A stretch of DNA of 64,000 bases. Source: JACKAQ01 sp020634975 [NCBI: Calditrichia bacterium] (lineage in GTDB: Bacteria; Calditrichota; Calditrichia; RBG-13-44-9). Position 1 is the stretch's first letter. Every line of letters starts with the position of its first letter. The position numbers and the translations under genes are program-made. Positions 24,035 through 33,154 of the stretch are shown one piece after another. The notes under the pieces were generated by a model, which was not told where the DNA came from, searched no databases, and saw only the letters and a program-made list of their open reading frames with translations. The stretch spans positions 1,426,001 to 1,490,000 of the forward strand of contig JACKAQ010000001.1 of NCBI GenBank assembly GCA_020634975.1. The letters run 5' to 3'.

Positions 24035-24337
24035 ATGTTACTCAATTGTGAAGGATTTCAACGGGATGAGGGCAATCAAAGCAAAAATTGGATAAAGCAC
24101 AGCGTATCGCAAAGCGAGTGCGAACAGCCCTTTTTTAACAGACCGGTCATTGTTGCTGAAGACGCCGGACACTCACAAAAAGAATTGCGGTGGTTTATGC
24201 TTGGCAGAACAAATAGTGACCGATGCTTATTTATTGTTTTCACAATCAGAGGAAAATTGATTCGAATTGTTTCTGCCCGAGACATGAGCAAAAAGGAAAG
24301 AAAAATTTATAATGAGCAAATTAAAAAAAATCCCTGA
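24035..24337 (+). CDS. brnT: BrnT-family ribonuclease toxin
   Basis: A 100-residue toxin of the BrnT (DUF497) family. Visible hallmarks are GFQRDEGNQSKNWIKHSVS, equivalent to the family's WDExKxxxNxxKHGVS, then ELRWFMLGRT, and the C-terminal RGKLIRIVSARDMSKKER, with the conserved arginines and I-x-x-A-R expected of the RNase active face. BrnT folds like RelE and cuts RNA. The ATG at 24035 is chosen because homologues begin two to four residues before the F-x-x-D-E motif, and because earlier ATGs lie in the palindrome. It overlaps brnA by 26 nt, the usual toxin-first order. The family's W is replaced by Q, so activity should not be taken for granted. Confidence 0.85.
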   Translation: MLLNCEGFQRDEGNQSKNWIKHSVSQSECEQPFFNRPVIVAEDAGHSQKELRWFMLGRTNSDRCLFIVFTIRGKLIRIVSARDMSKKERKIYNEQIKKNP

Positions 24338-24584
24338 TTTCAAAAATGAGGATGAAGAAAGAGCGTTTTGGGCAAGTGCGGATTCTGCAGAATACATAAA
24401 CTGGAAAATATCGAAACAGGTGGTGTTTCCAAACCTGAAACCTTCCACAAAAACGATTTCCCTTCGCCTTCCGGAAGATTTGCTGGATGAGATTAAAATG
24501 GTTGCCAATAAACGAGATGTTCCTTACCAATCGTTAATCAAGATCTTTTTAAAAGAGCGAATTGACTACGAATTAAATCAATAA
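24312..24584 (+). CDS. brnA: BrnA-type CopG-like antitoxin
   Basis: A 90-residue protein. The N-terminal part PDFKNEDEERAFWASADSAE (about 8-27) is the toxin-neutralising segment seen in BrnA/CopG antitoxins. TKTISLRLPEDLLDEIKMVA (about 47-66) is the ribbon-helix-helix DNA-binding domain, and the end is SLIKIFLKERI. It should neutralise BrnT and repress the operon. The overlap with brnT points to translational coupling. Confidence 0.85.
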   Translation: MSKLKKIPDFKNEDEERAFWASADSAEYINWKISKQVVFPNLKPSTKTISLRLPEDLLDEIKMVANKRDVPYQSLIKIFLKERIDYELNQ

Positions 24585-24672
24585 TAAATCGCACCGGTGT
24601 AATTTTCCAATAACTTCCATATCTGCCAATCGACAAAAAACATAATGTTCGCCAAGTTAGCAAAAGCATCCG

Positions 24673-24867
24673 CTAATCATGGTGATCTGCCGGTTCCAAG
24701 CCTTCTGCGCCGGGTAATTTGCCAATCAGCCTTGCGGGATCGTGAATCAAAATGGGCAGGTGTTGAGGACAAATTTTCAGATCGTGATTTTTGAATTGAA
24801 GGGAAATCAGCGGCACTTCATCGCTGGTTTTCTGGCAGTAAAGACAGCAGGCATTGACATTTTTCAT
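24673..24867 (-). CDS. Small Cys-rich hypothetical protein
   Basis: A 64-residue protein with CCLYCQK at the N-terminus and CPQHLPILIHDP in the middle, so a small zinc-binding knuckle (C-x2-C plus C-x2-H) is likely. It ends RLIGKLPGAEGLEPADHHD. The ATG at 24867 has AAGGA at 8-9 nt. I recall similar short uncharacterised proteins with CPQHLP and KLPGAE, but no function is known. The 265 bp between it and the first MacB-like permease show no gene. Confidence 0.6.
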   Translation of the reverse strand: MKNVNACCLYCQKTSDEVPLISLQFKNHDLKICPQHLPILIHDPARLIGKLPGAEGLEPADHHD

Positions 24868-25133
24868 CGTTTTATCCTTTTTTGAGAAGATATCGATACG
24901 AGATACACGATACAATATTAATCTTATGTAAAAATGATTATCGGGCCAAGATGTGTCCACTACCGAACACATCTTGTCATCCACCGAACACTTTTCCCAC
25001 CTGAAAAAGTAGCTAAGTTCATAAAAAACAATGTTGGTATAGTTATTGATCTATCCGGGTTGCGCACATCCGCCCGGCGGTGTTCGGGCAATTGTGGTTT
25101 TTCCAACAATCCAAAATTGCACTGGAATTCAAC

Positions 25134-27539
25134 ATGTTTTCAAATTATTTCAAAATCGCTATTCGCAATTTGCGAAAAAACAAAGTGTATTCACTGATCA
25201 ACATTATCGGGCTGGCTATCGGGATAGCCGGGTTTATCCTCATCACCATTTTTATCAAAACCGAGCTGGCATTTGACACATTCCACCCGAATGCGGAGCG
25301 TATTTACCGTCCGGTGGAAATCCAGAAACCGCGCGGGGTGGATATCCAGCACGTTGCGGTAACGATGGCACCGCTCGCCGAAGCGCTGAAATCCGATTTC
25401 CCGGAAATTGAGCAGGTAACCCGGGTGATGCGCTCCGGCAATGTGTTTGTTCGCAAAGGCGAAATGGCATTTTATGAAGACAATTCGGCGTGCACCGATC
25501 CGTCATTTTTTGATTTGTTCAAGGTCGAGTTTATTCACGGCAACCCGGAAACAGCGTTGAACGGACCGCATGACGTAATCCTTAACCGGGAAATTGCCGA
25601 GAAATTTTTCCCCAACCAAAACCCGCTCGGCGAAACGCTGGAACTGGAATTCTGGTTCGGCAAAAATGAATACAAAGTTACCGGCGTCATCGAAAATTAC
25701 CCGGAAAATTCCCATCTCGTTTTCAGCATGCTCGCAAACATCGACCAGCTGGATGCGGAATACAGCGACATGATGAACAACTGGGATTCCAATTTTTTGG
25801 CAACCTATGTGCTATTAAAAGAAGGCACTTCCGCTGCCCAACTGGAAGAAAAATTCCCGGCATTTCTGGACCGGCATCTCAATGAATCATCGTGGAATAC
25901 CGGACTGGAAATGTATCTGCAACCGCTGACGGAAATCCATCTGTTTTCCGATCACATCCGTTTCCAAACCTACAATAACAATCAGGGCAGCATCGATTAT
26001 ATCTACATTTTCGCGGCGATCGCGCTGTTCATTTTGCTGATCGCCTGCATCAATTTTATGAATCTCTCGACTGCTCGCTCCGTAAAACGCGCCCGCGAAG
26101 TGGGCATCCGCAAAGTGATGGGCTCGCAACGCAAAGAGCTGATCGCCCAATTTTTGGGAGAATCGATTATTATTTCCTTTATCGCGCTGATATTGGCGGT
26201 GGGGCTGGCGCAAACGGCCATCCCGTTTGTGAACGAGGTTTCCGGTCGCGATCTGGTTCTCGGTGAGCAAAACTACGCTTTCCTGATTCCGGTGCTGATT
26301 GGCGTTGCCATTTTGACCGGCATTTTCGCGGGTATTTATCCGGCGTTTTTCCTCTCCGCGTTCCGCCCCATCGAAACGCTCAAAGCGCAGTTCAACATTG
26401 GGCCGAAAGGGCGCTCCGCGCAGATGCGCAAGTTGCTGGTGGTGACTCAATTTACCATCGCAATTGCGCTGATTATTTGCACCGGCATCGTCATCAACCA
26501 GATGGATTATATCCGCAACAAAAATCTCGGTTTCAACCGCGAGCAGCTGATGTATCTCCCGATTCGCGGCGAAGAGGAATCGAACAGCATCGAACAGTTG
26601 AAATCGACGCTGGCGGAAAATCCGCAGATCATCAGTGCGGCGGCAAGTTCCGGGCAAACCGGCGTCAGCGGCAACCAAAGCACCCGCACGGTCGCCGGCA
26701 CCAACGGCGAGGTAAGCCTGATGATGCGCATCAGCTATGTGGATTTTGACCTGATCAACACAATGGAAATGGAGCTTGTCGACGGGCGTAATTTTTCCCG
26801 CGAATTTGCCACAGATACTTCGCAGGCGGTGATCATCAACGAAACCGCGGTACGGGAACTCGGCTGGGAAAACCCTATCGGCATGCAATTTGAGCGCGAA
26901 GACGCCCAACCGATGACCGTGATCGGCGTGGTGAAAGATTTCCAGTATAACAAAATGACCCGCAAAATTGAGCCGCTGTTCATGAACATCGATCCGGAAC
27001 GATACAATTATCTGATGATTCGCGTTCGCCCGGAAAACATCACCCAAACCCTTGATTTTATTGAACAAACATGGACCAATCTTCTCCCCGGTCATCCGTA
27101 TGAATACGGGTTTATGGATGAATATTTTGAGCGGATGTATCGCGCGGAGCAAAATATGGGGCGGCTGTTCGGCGGATTTTCCACGCTGGCGATTCTCGTT
27201 GCCTGCCTCGGGCTGGTCGGATTGGTAACATTTACGGCGGAACAGCGTACTAAAGAAATTGGCATCCGCAAGATTTTGGGCGCCACGGTGCCAAACGTGA
27301 TCTGGTTGTTATCTAAAGAATTTTTGCTGCTGGTGACGATTGCACTGGCGGTTTCCGCGCCCATCGCCGGTTGGCTGATGCGCCGCTGGCTGGAAAATTT
27401 TGTGGAACACGCCGGACTCAACGGCTGGATTTTCCTGCTGGCAGGCGTAATTGCGCTGGCAATCGCGCTGCTGTCGGTATCGTTTCAGGCGATTCGCACC
27501 GCGCTGGCCAATCCGGTAAAAACGCTGCGGTATGAATAA
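25134..27539 (+). CDS. MacB/FtsX-type ABC permease, array copy 1
   Basis: An 801-residue inner-membrane protein built of two fused MacB-type modules: an N-terminal helix (about 22-42), a periplasmic MacB core (about 50-275), three FtsX helices (about 285-420), a fifth helix (LVVTQFTIAIALIICTGIVI, about 435), a second periplasmic core containing VIGVVKDFQYN, and three last helices. The ATPase-contact motif appears twice: REVGIRKVMGS (about 320) and KEIGIRKILGA (about 706). MacB-type permeases do not channel substrate across the inner membrane but transmit ATPase strokes to periplasmic events such as lipoprotein release or efflux. There is no ATPase gene beside it. The ATG at 25134 matches the other copies (MxxNYxKIAxRN). 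Closest relative in the array by eye is copy 5 (shared QHVA..M.P segment). Confidence 0.9.
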   Translation: MFSNYFKIAIRNLRKNKVYSLINIIGLAIGIAGFILITIFIKTELAFDTFHPNAERIYRPVEIQKPRGVDIQHVAVTMAPLAEALKSDFPEIEQVTRVMRSGNVFVRKGEMAFYEDNSACTDPSFFDLFKVEFIHGNPETALNGPHDVILNREIAEKFFPNQNPLGETLELEFWFGKNEYKVTGVIENYPENSHLVFSMLANIDQLDAEYSDMMNNWDSNFLATYVLLKEGTSAAQLEEKFPAFLDRHLNESSWNTGLEMYLQPLTEIHLFSDHIRFQTYNNNQGSIDYIYIFAAIALFILLIACINFMNLSTARSVKRAREVGIRKVMGSQRKELIAQFLGESIIISFIALILAVGLAQTAIPFVNEVSGRDLVLGEQNYAFLIPVLIGVAILTGIFAGIYPAFFLSAFRPIETLKAQFNIGPKGRSAQMRKLLVVTQFTIAIALIICTGIVINQMDYIRNKNLGFNREQLMYLPIRGEEESNSIEQLKSTLAENPQIISAAASSGQTGVSGNQSTRTVAGTNGEVSLMMRISYVDFDLINTMEMELVDGRNFSREFATDTSQAVIINETAVRELGWENPIGMQFEREDAQPMTVIGVVKDFQYNKMTRKIEPLFMNIDPERYNYLMIRVRPENITQTLDFIEQTWTNLLPGHPYEYGFMDEYFERMYRAEQNMGRLFGGFSTLAILVACLGLVGLVTFTAEQRTKEIGIRKILGATVPNVIWLLSKEFLLLVTIALAVSAPIAGWLMRRWLENFVEHAGLNGWIFLLAGVIALAIALLSVSFQAIRTALANPVKTLRYE

Positions 27540-27559
27540 ATCGAATAAGGGCTAAATTT

Positions 27560-30028
27560 ATGCTTTCCAACTACTTAAAAATCGCGCTGCGAAACTTGCG
27601 CAAACAATCGATTTACAGCCTGATCAACATTTTGGGGTTATCGTTGGGGCTGGCAAGTTGTATTCTCATTTATTTATTCGTGCGTCACGAAATGAGTTAC
27701 GACAAACATCACGAAAACGCCAACCGCATCTTCCGGGTTGCCAGCGACATCCATTTTGGCGGCAACCACATGAATATTGCGGTTGTGCCCGCGCCGATGG
27801 CTGAAACGCTGATCAATGATTATCCGGAAGTACAGGCTGCCATGCGGTTTCGTGACCGGGGCAGTTTTTTGGTGAAAAAAGCAGGTACAATCCAGAATTA
27901 TAAAGAAACGCAGATTGTTTATGCGGATAATGCTATTTTTGATGTATTCACACTGCCGTTGAAGTTTGGGGAAAGCCGGACAGCCTTACAAAATCCGAGC
28001 GATCTTATCATCAGCGAATCCATCGCCCGCAAATATTATCCCGATCCATCCTTACCCGGCGGTTATGAAAATCCCATCGGAAAATCGCTGATTTTGGATA
28101 ACCGCGACACCTATCAAATAAGCAGCGTTTTCGAAGACATGCCGGAAACCTCACATTTCCGGTTTGAAATCATCATTTCCATGACTGCGCTCGATGAAAG
28201 CCGTGAAGGGATTTGGTTGAACAGCAATTTCAACACATATATATTGCTAAAAGACGAATCTGCGGCATCTGCGCTGGAAAGCAAATTTCCGGCAATGATA
28301 AAAAAATATATGGGACCGCAACTGCTGGAATATATCGGAAAGGATTTTGATGCTTTTGCCAAAGCGGGAAACAGCATTCGTTTTTATTTGCAACCGCTGA
28401 AAGATATTCATTTACATTCGTCACTCGTTGCGGAATTATCCGCCAACGGCGATATCAAATATGTGTATATTTTTTCCGCAATTGCCATTTTTATGTTAAT
28501 CATTGCCTGCATCAATTTCATGAATTTGGCAACCGCCCGATCGGCGCGGCGCGCCAAAGAGGTAGGCATCCGGAAGGTGCTCGGCTCCTATAAATCGCAA
28601 CTTGTCGGGCAGTTTCTGAGCGAATCCGTATTGCTGAGTATGCTGGCTTTGCTCATCGCGCTCATGATGGTAGAGATAGTGCTGCCGTTTTTCAATACGT
28701 TGGCAGAGCGGCAAATAACAACCGATTATCTGGCATCGCCGCTGCTGTTGCCGGGTTTGATTATTTTTGCGCTGTTGGTGGGTATTCTTGCCGGCAGCTA
28801 TCCGGCGTTATTTCTCTCCAAATTTTTACCGGTTCGCGTGCTCAAAGGGGATTTGAACCGCAGCGGTGCATCCGGCATTTTGCGCAGCGGATTGGTTGTC
28901 TTCCAATTTATTGCATCTATCGTGTTGATTATTGCCACTATTGTGGTAAACAATCAGCTTGGGTTTATCCAAAACAAAAAACTGGGATTCGATAAAGAGC
29001 AGGTGCTGGTCATTCACGATGCGTACGGACTGGGCGACAAATTACAGTCATTCAAAGCGGAAGTCGTTGATCATCCGGGAGTCATCAGCGGAACGGTCAG
29101 CGGATATCTGCCGGTGCGCTCCAGCCGGAGCAATTCCGGTTTTTGGCCGGAAGGGAACATCGATGAAACCTCGGCAGTTTCCATGCAAATTTGGGATGTC
29201 GATTACGATTACGTTTCCACAATGGGCATGGAAATTATTAAAGGACGTGATTTTTCGCGGGATTTCGGAACAGATTCATCAGGGATAATCCTCAATGAAT
29301 CCGCGATAAAATTATTCGGATTCGCAGATAATCCTCTCGGAAAACAGATTCAGCGTTTCAAATCCGATTCCGAACAAAATGCTAACAAAAAAGAATTTGA
29401 AACCTTCACCGTTATTGGCGTGGTAAAGGATTTCCACTTTGAATCGCTGCGTGAAAACATTACCCCACTTGGTATAAATCTCAAACAACACCAATCACTG
29501 GTTTCTTTCCGTTTGCAAACTGCAGATATCGAAAACATTCTGGCGTTTATCAGAACAAAATGGGAAACATTTGGCAGCGGCGAGCCGTTCAGCTATTCCT
29601 TTTTGAACGATCGATTTGATCAGATGTATCGCGCGGAAAAACGTCTCGGCGATGTGTTTAACGTTTTCGCAATGATCGCCATTTTTATCGCATGCCTGGG
29701 ATTATTTGGTTTGGCGGCATTTACAGCGGAACAACGCACCAAAGAAATTGGCGTCCGGAAAGTTTTGGGTGCCTCTGTGCCGGGTGTCGTGGGGCTGCTT
29801 ACGAAAGATTTTATCAAACTGGTTTGCATCGCATTTCTGGTTGCATCGCCGATAGCCTGGTACATCATGAATATGTGGCTGGCAGATTTTGCCTTTCGCA
29901 CGGAAATTAGCTGGTGGGTATTTGCGCTGGCAGGTGCCATTGCAACGGTTATCGCGATGCTGACCATCAGCTACCAGGCAATTCGCACCGCACTCTCCAA
30001 TCCGGTAAAAACGCTGCGGTATGAGTGA
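27560..30028 (+). CDS. MacB/FtsX-type ABC permease, array copy 2
   Basis: 822 residues, the longest of the seven because of a small insertion in the second periplasmic core (KSDSEQNANKKEFETF) before VIGVVKDFHFES. The two coupling motifs are KEVGIRKVLGS (about 333) and KEIGVRKVLGA (about 726). It starts MLSNYLKIALRNLRKQSIYS, 20 nt after copy 1, so these two share a transcript. The last 28 coding bases are identical to copy 1 at the DNA level. The periplasmic domains are diverged from copy 1, which suggests a different partner or signal. Confidence 0.9.
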   Translation: MLSNYLKIALRNLRKQSIYSLINILGLSLGLASCILIYLFVRHEMSYDKHHENANRIFRVASDIHFGGNHMNIAVVPAPMAETLINDYPEVQAAMRFRDRGSFLVKKAGTIQNYKETQIVYADNAIFDVFTLPLKFGESRTALQNPSDLIISESIARKYYPDPSLPGGYENPIGKSLILDNRDTYQISSVFEDMPETSHFRFEIIISMTALDESREGIWLNSNFNTYILLKDESAASALESKFPAMIKKYMGPQLLEYIGKDFDAFAKAGNSIRFYLQPLKDIHLHSSLVAELSANGDIKYVYIFSAIAIFMLIIACINFMNLATARSARRAKEVGIRKVLGSYKSQLVGQFLSESVLLSMLALLIALMMVEIVLPFFNTLAERQITTDYLASPLLLPGLIIFALLVGILAGSYPALFLSKFLPVRVLKGDLNRSGASGILRSGLVVFQFIASIVLIIATIVVNNQLGFIQNKKLGFDKEQVLVIHDAYGLGDKLQSFKAEVVDHPGVISGTVSGYLPVRSSRSNSGFWPEGNIDETSAVSMQIWDVDYDYVSTMGMEIIKGRDFSRDFGTDSSGIILNESAIKLFGFADNPLGKQIQRFKSDSEQNANKKEFETFTVIGVVKDFHFESLRENITPLGINLKQHQSLVSFRLQTADIENILAFIRTKWETFGSGEPFSYSFLNDRFDQMYRAEKRLGDVFNVFAMIAIFIACLGLFGLAAFTAEQRTKEIGVRKVLGASVPGVVGLLTKDFIKLVCIAFLVASPIAWYIMNMWLADFAFRTEISWWVFALAGAIATVIAMLTISYQAIRTALSNPVKTLRYE

Positions 30029-30037
30029 AACACGGTT

Positions 30038-30061
30038 ATGCCCGGGAGTTTTTTCGGGCAT
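30038..30061. repeat. Hairpin in the spacer after copy 2
   Basis: ATGCCCG and CGGGCAT form a perfect 7-bp stem around a T-rich 10-nt loop, 9 nt after the stop codon. A CCCGC...GCGGG inverted repeat follows around 30085-30105. Possibly attenuates transcription between copies 2 and 3. Confidence 0.5.
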
Positions 30062-30162
30062 CCGTTTGCTCACAACACGAGATTCCCGCTAAAAAACTGC
30101 GGGGATGATCGATCCGAAATGACGTCTCCAAATTGCAAAATTAGTATACCCGAAAGGATAGC

Positions 30163-32544
30163 ATGTTTAGAAATTATATCAAACTGGCGTTTCGCCATTT
30201 TTCAAAACATAAGCTGAATACGTTTATCAATATTTTCGGTTTAGCGGTGGGATTTGCCAGTTGTATTTTTATATATCTGTTTGTAAAACAAGAATTTGAA
30301 TACGATAAATTTCATAAAAAATCCGACAGAATTTACCGGGTCACGCATGACGAAACGCCGTTTCGCGGCGAAGGCGGACGCCATTTGGCAACCGTTGGAC
30401 CGCCAACCGGACCGGCGTTGGCGGAAACATTTCCGGAGATTCTCAGCGCGGTGCGCTTTCGTTTTCCCGGACGCCAGATTGTCGCGAATGCGGACAACCG
30501 CTTTTACGAAGATCACATTGTTTATGTCGATTCAACGCTGTTCAGCGTGTTCACTTTCCCGCTGCAAAGCGGCGATGCGCACACCGCGCTTTCCGAACCG
30601 AATTCCGTGGTGATCACTCCGGCAATCGCCAGTAAATATTTCGGCGAAGAAAATCCGATCGGCAAAGTGCTGGAAATGGACAATCGCATCCCGCTGACCG
30701 TTACCGGCGTTTTTGCACCGATTCCCCAAAATTCACATTTGAAATTCGATCTGGCAATTTCCTTCCAAACGTTTACCGTGCCGCGCGGCTATCCGGTTAC
30801 GCTGGAAAGCTGGGACTGGATTTCGTTTAACACTTATTTGCTGCTGGAAAACGGCGTAAATCCCGCCGAGTTGGAAACCAAATTTCCGGAATTTGTCAAC
30901 ACCCATTGGCCGCCAGACCGGGCGAAGCGGTTCAAATTACGGCTTCAGCCAATGGGCGATATTTATTTCGGCGATATTTTGCATCCCGCTATTTCATCGG
31001 GTAACGTGGATTATTTATACGGACTTATCGCCGTTGGCGTGCTGATTTTACTGTTGGGCTGTTTCAATTTTATGAATTTGTCGCTGGCATATTCTGTCAA
31101 TCGCGCCCGGGAAGTTGGCATTCGCAAGGTTTTGGGCGCTTACGAACACAATTTGATGCGCCAGTTTTTGGGCGAATCGTTGCTGACCACGCTGCTCGCA
31201 CTGATTTTATCTTTCGCAATAGTGGAGTTTTTGAACGAAGCGCTGTATCAGTTCTTCAATTTTTCATTTGAAATTTCCACTGCGAATTTTCTTTCGGTCG
31301 CGGCGATTTTTCTGGGTATCGGAATTTTGGTGGGCGTTTTTGCGGGCAGTTATCCGGCACTGATTGTTTCCCGGTTTCAGCCGGTAAAAGTGCTCAAAGG
31401 ACAATTCAAAACCAGCACAGCGGGATTGCAATTGCGCAAAATTCTGGTTGTTTTCCAGTTTGCGATTACCACCGCGATGATCGCCGGCAGCATCATTATT
31501 GCCGATCAAATGAATTTTATCCGCAACAAAAATTTGGGGTTCACCAGCGAAGCCATCGCTATTTTGAGCATTCCCAGCGAATCCGCCCACACGCGATATG
31601 ACGTTATTCGCCAACAGCTGATCGAAAACCCGTCCGTTATTTCCGTTAGCGGCAGCGGCGGCACGCTGGATGGCGACAACGGCAACGTCCCCATTTTTAA
31701 AGAAGGCGCGTCCGAAGACGAGGGCATTCCGGTGAATATTTATGGCGTGGAATACGATTTTTTTGAATCGCTGGATATTCCCGTCATTGCCGGACGAACG
31801 TTTTCCGAGGACATTGCCAGCGATTCCACCAGTGCGATTGTGGTCAATCAGGCGGCGGCGCAACTGTTGGGATACAACGATCCCGTCGGGAAACCGCTGC
31901 GGGTCAGCAATCTGGTGGACGGGCACATTATCGGCGTGGTGGACAATTTCCATTTTGCCTCGCTGCATCACGAAGTGGAGCCGTTGGTGATTTTTTACTC
32001 CCCGCTCATCGAAAATATTTATGTCCGCATTCGCCCCGGAAATGTTGCCGCGGCCGTTGCAGCATTGGAGCAGGAATGGCAGACGGTTGCACCGGATTTG
32101 CCGTTTCACTTCACTTTTTTGGATGAAAATCTCAATCGTTTGTATGCATCCGATCGTCAATTTGCCACACTCATTTACCTGTTTTCCGCGCTGGCAATTT
32201 TGGTCGCCTGCATGGGATTGTATGGGTTGATCGCCTTTATCACCCAACAACGCATCAAAGAAATCGGTATCCGAAAAGTGCTCGGCGCGCCGGTTTCCGG
32301 CATTCTGCTGATTTTGTCCAAACCGCTGCTGGCGCTGGTGCTGATCGCAAATGTGATCGCCATTCCGGCAGTGAGTTTTGTGATCGGAAATTGGCTGGAA
32401 AATTTTGCCTACCGCGTGTCTTTCGGCTGGGAAATTTTTGTTTTTTCCGCCGCCATTGTTCTGACGCTGGCGGCGTTGACAATCGGATACCACACGGTTC
32501 GCGCAGCATTGGCAAACCCTGTAAAATCATTGCGTTACGAATAA
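30163..32544 (+). CDS. MacB/FtsX-type ABC permease, array copy 3
   Basis: 793 residues, same two-module plan. Coupling motifs: REVGIRKVLGA (about 314) and KEIGIRKVLGA (about 698). Distinct points are GCFNFMNLS where most copies have ACINFMNL, a Gly/Pro-rich first periplasmic start (GRHLATVGPPTGPAL), and GVVDNFHFAS in place of GVVKDF. The start MFRNYIKLAFRHFSKHKLNT resembles copy 7 most. AAGGATAG precedes the ATG. It is followed after 17 nt by the ankyrin-type gene, so the two are cotranscribed. Confidence 0.9.
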   Translation: MFRNYIKLAFRHFSKHKLNTFINIFGLAVGFASCIFIYLFVKQEFEYDKFHKKSDRIYRVTHDETPFRGEGGRHLATVGPPTGPALAETFPEILSAVRFRFPGRQIVANADNRFYEDHIVYVDSTLFSVFTFPLQSGDAHTALSEPNSVVITPAIASKYFGEENPIGKVLEMDNRIPLTVTGVFAPIPQNSHLKFDLAISFQTFTVPRGYPVTLESWDWISFNTYLLLENGVNPAELETKFPEFVNTHWPPDRAKRFKLRLQPMGDIYFGDILHPAISSGNVDYLYGLIAVGVLILLLGCFNFMNLSLAYSVNRAREVGIRKVLGAYEHNLMRQFLGESLLTTLLALILSFAIVEFLNEALYQFFNFSFEISTANFLSVAAIFLGIGILVGVFAGSYPALIVSRFQPVKVLKGQFKTSTAGLQLRKILVVFQFAITTAMIAGSIIIADQMNFIRNKNLGFTSEAIAILSIPSESAHTRYDVIRQQLIENPSVISVSGSGGTLDGDNGNVPIFKEGASEDEGIPVNIYGVEYDFFESLDIPVIAGRTFSEDIASDSTSAIVVNQAAAQLLGYNDPVGKPLRVSNLVDGHIIGVVDNFHFASLHHEVEPLVIFYSPLIENIYVRIRPGNVAAAVAALEQEWQTVAPDLPFHFTFLDENLNRLYASDRQFATLIYLFSALAILVACMGLYGLIAFITQQRIKEIGIRKVLGAPVSGILLILSKPLLALVLIANVIAIPAVSFVIGNWLENFAYRVSFGWEIFVFSAAIVLTLAALTIGYHTVRAALANPVKSLRYE

Positions 32545-32561
32545 TTTAAAAAGGCGGTTTC

Positions 32562-33083
32562 ATGAAAACGCATCGACGTGATTTTTTGAAATATATCTCT
32601 TTTGGAATACCGGGACTGTTGCTCAACCCTGTTTCCGTTTTCGGACAGAAAAAAGAGAAGCCGCCGGCATACGATCCGGCGTTGGTAAAGGAATTCGTCG
32701 TTGCCGGACACAAAGATTTGCCAAAAGTTAAAAGTATGTTGTCGGAATATCCCAACTTGCTCAATTGCACCTGGGACTGGGGCGGCGGAGATTTTGAAAC
32801 TGCCATCGGCGGTGCCGGACATATGGGTGATGTGGAAATCGCAAATTTTTTGATCGCGCAGGGCGCGCGCGTGAATGTGTTTGTACTTACGATGCTCGGG
32901 AAAACAGAGCTGGTGAAACCCATTCTGGATGCGTATCCAAATCTGATTTTCGCAAAAGGACCGCACGGTTATACATTACTGCATCACGCCAAAAAAGGTG
33001 GCGACACAGCCGCAGATCTGCTCCAATATCTCACTGCGAAAGGTCTGACTGAAAATTCAGTGCCGTTATATCACCACAAATAA
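32562..33083 (+). CDS. Small exported ankyrin-repeat protein
   Basis: A 173-residue protein with a twin-arginine-like leader (MKTHRRDFLKYISFGIPGLL). About four helix pairs follow, of ankyrin type: DLPKVKSMLSEYPNLLN, FETAIGGAGHMGDVEIANFL, TELVKPILDAYPNLI and GYTLLHHAKKGGDTAADLL. Ankyrin repeats mediate protein binding. It begins 17 nt after permease copy 3 and ends 71 nt before copy 4, in the same orientation, so it belongs to the permease transcript. Function is unknown; a periplasmic accessory that docks to a permease domain is an inference. Confidence 0.75.
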   Translation: MKTHRRDFLKYISFGIPGLLLNPVSVFGQKKEKPPAYDPALVKEFVVAGHKDLPKVKSMLSEYPNLLNCTWDWGGGDFETAIGGAGHMGDVEIANFLIAQGARVNVFVLTMLGKTELVKPILDAYPNLIFAKGPHGYTLLHHAKKGGDTAADLLQYLTAKGLTENSVPLYHHK

Positions 33084-33154
33084 CAATCGATAAGCTATTT
33101 ACAAACAACAGCTTATCAGATAAATTTTTAAACAAAACTTTTCAGGAAGCTGCC

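Noticed and set aside
25887-27152. 421-residue minus-strand frame inside permease copy 1, with similar ones at 31264-32493 and 39401-40588
   Set aside because: Antisense shadows of permease genes, rich in His, Arg and Asn, without coherent domains.
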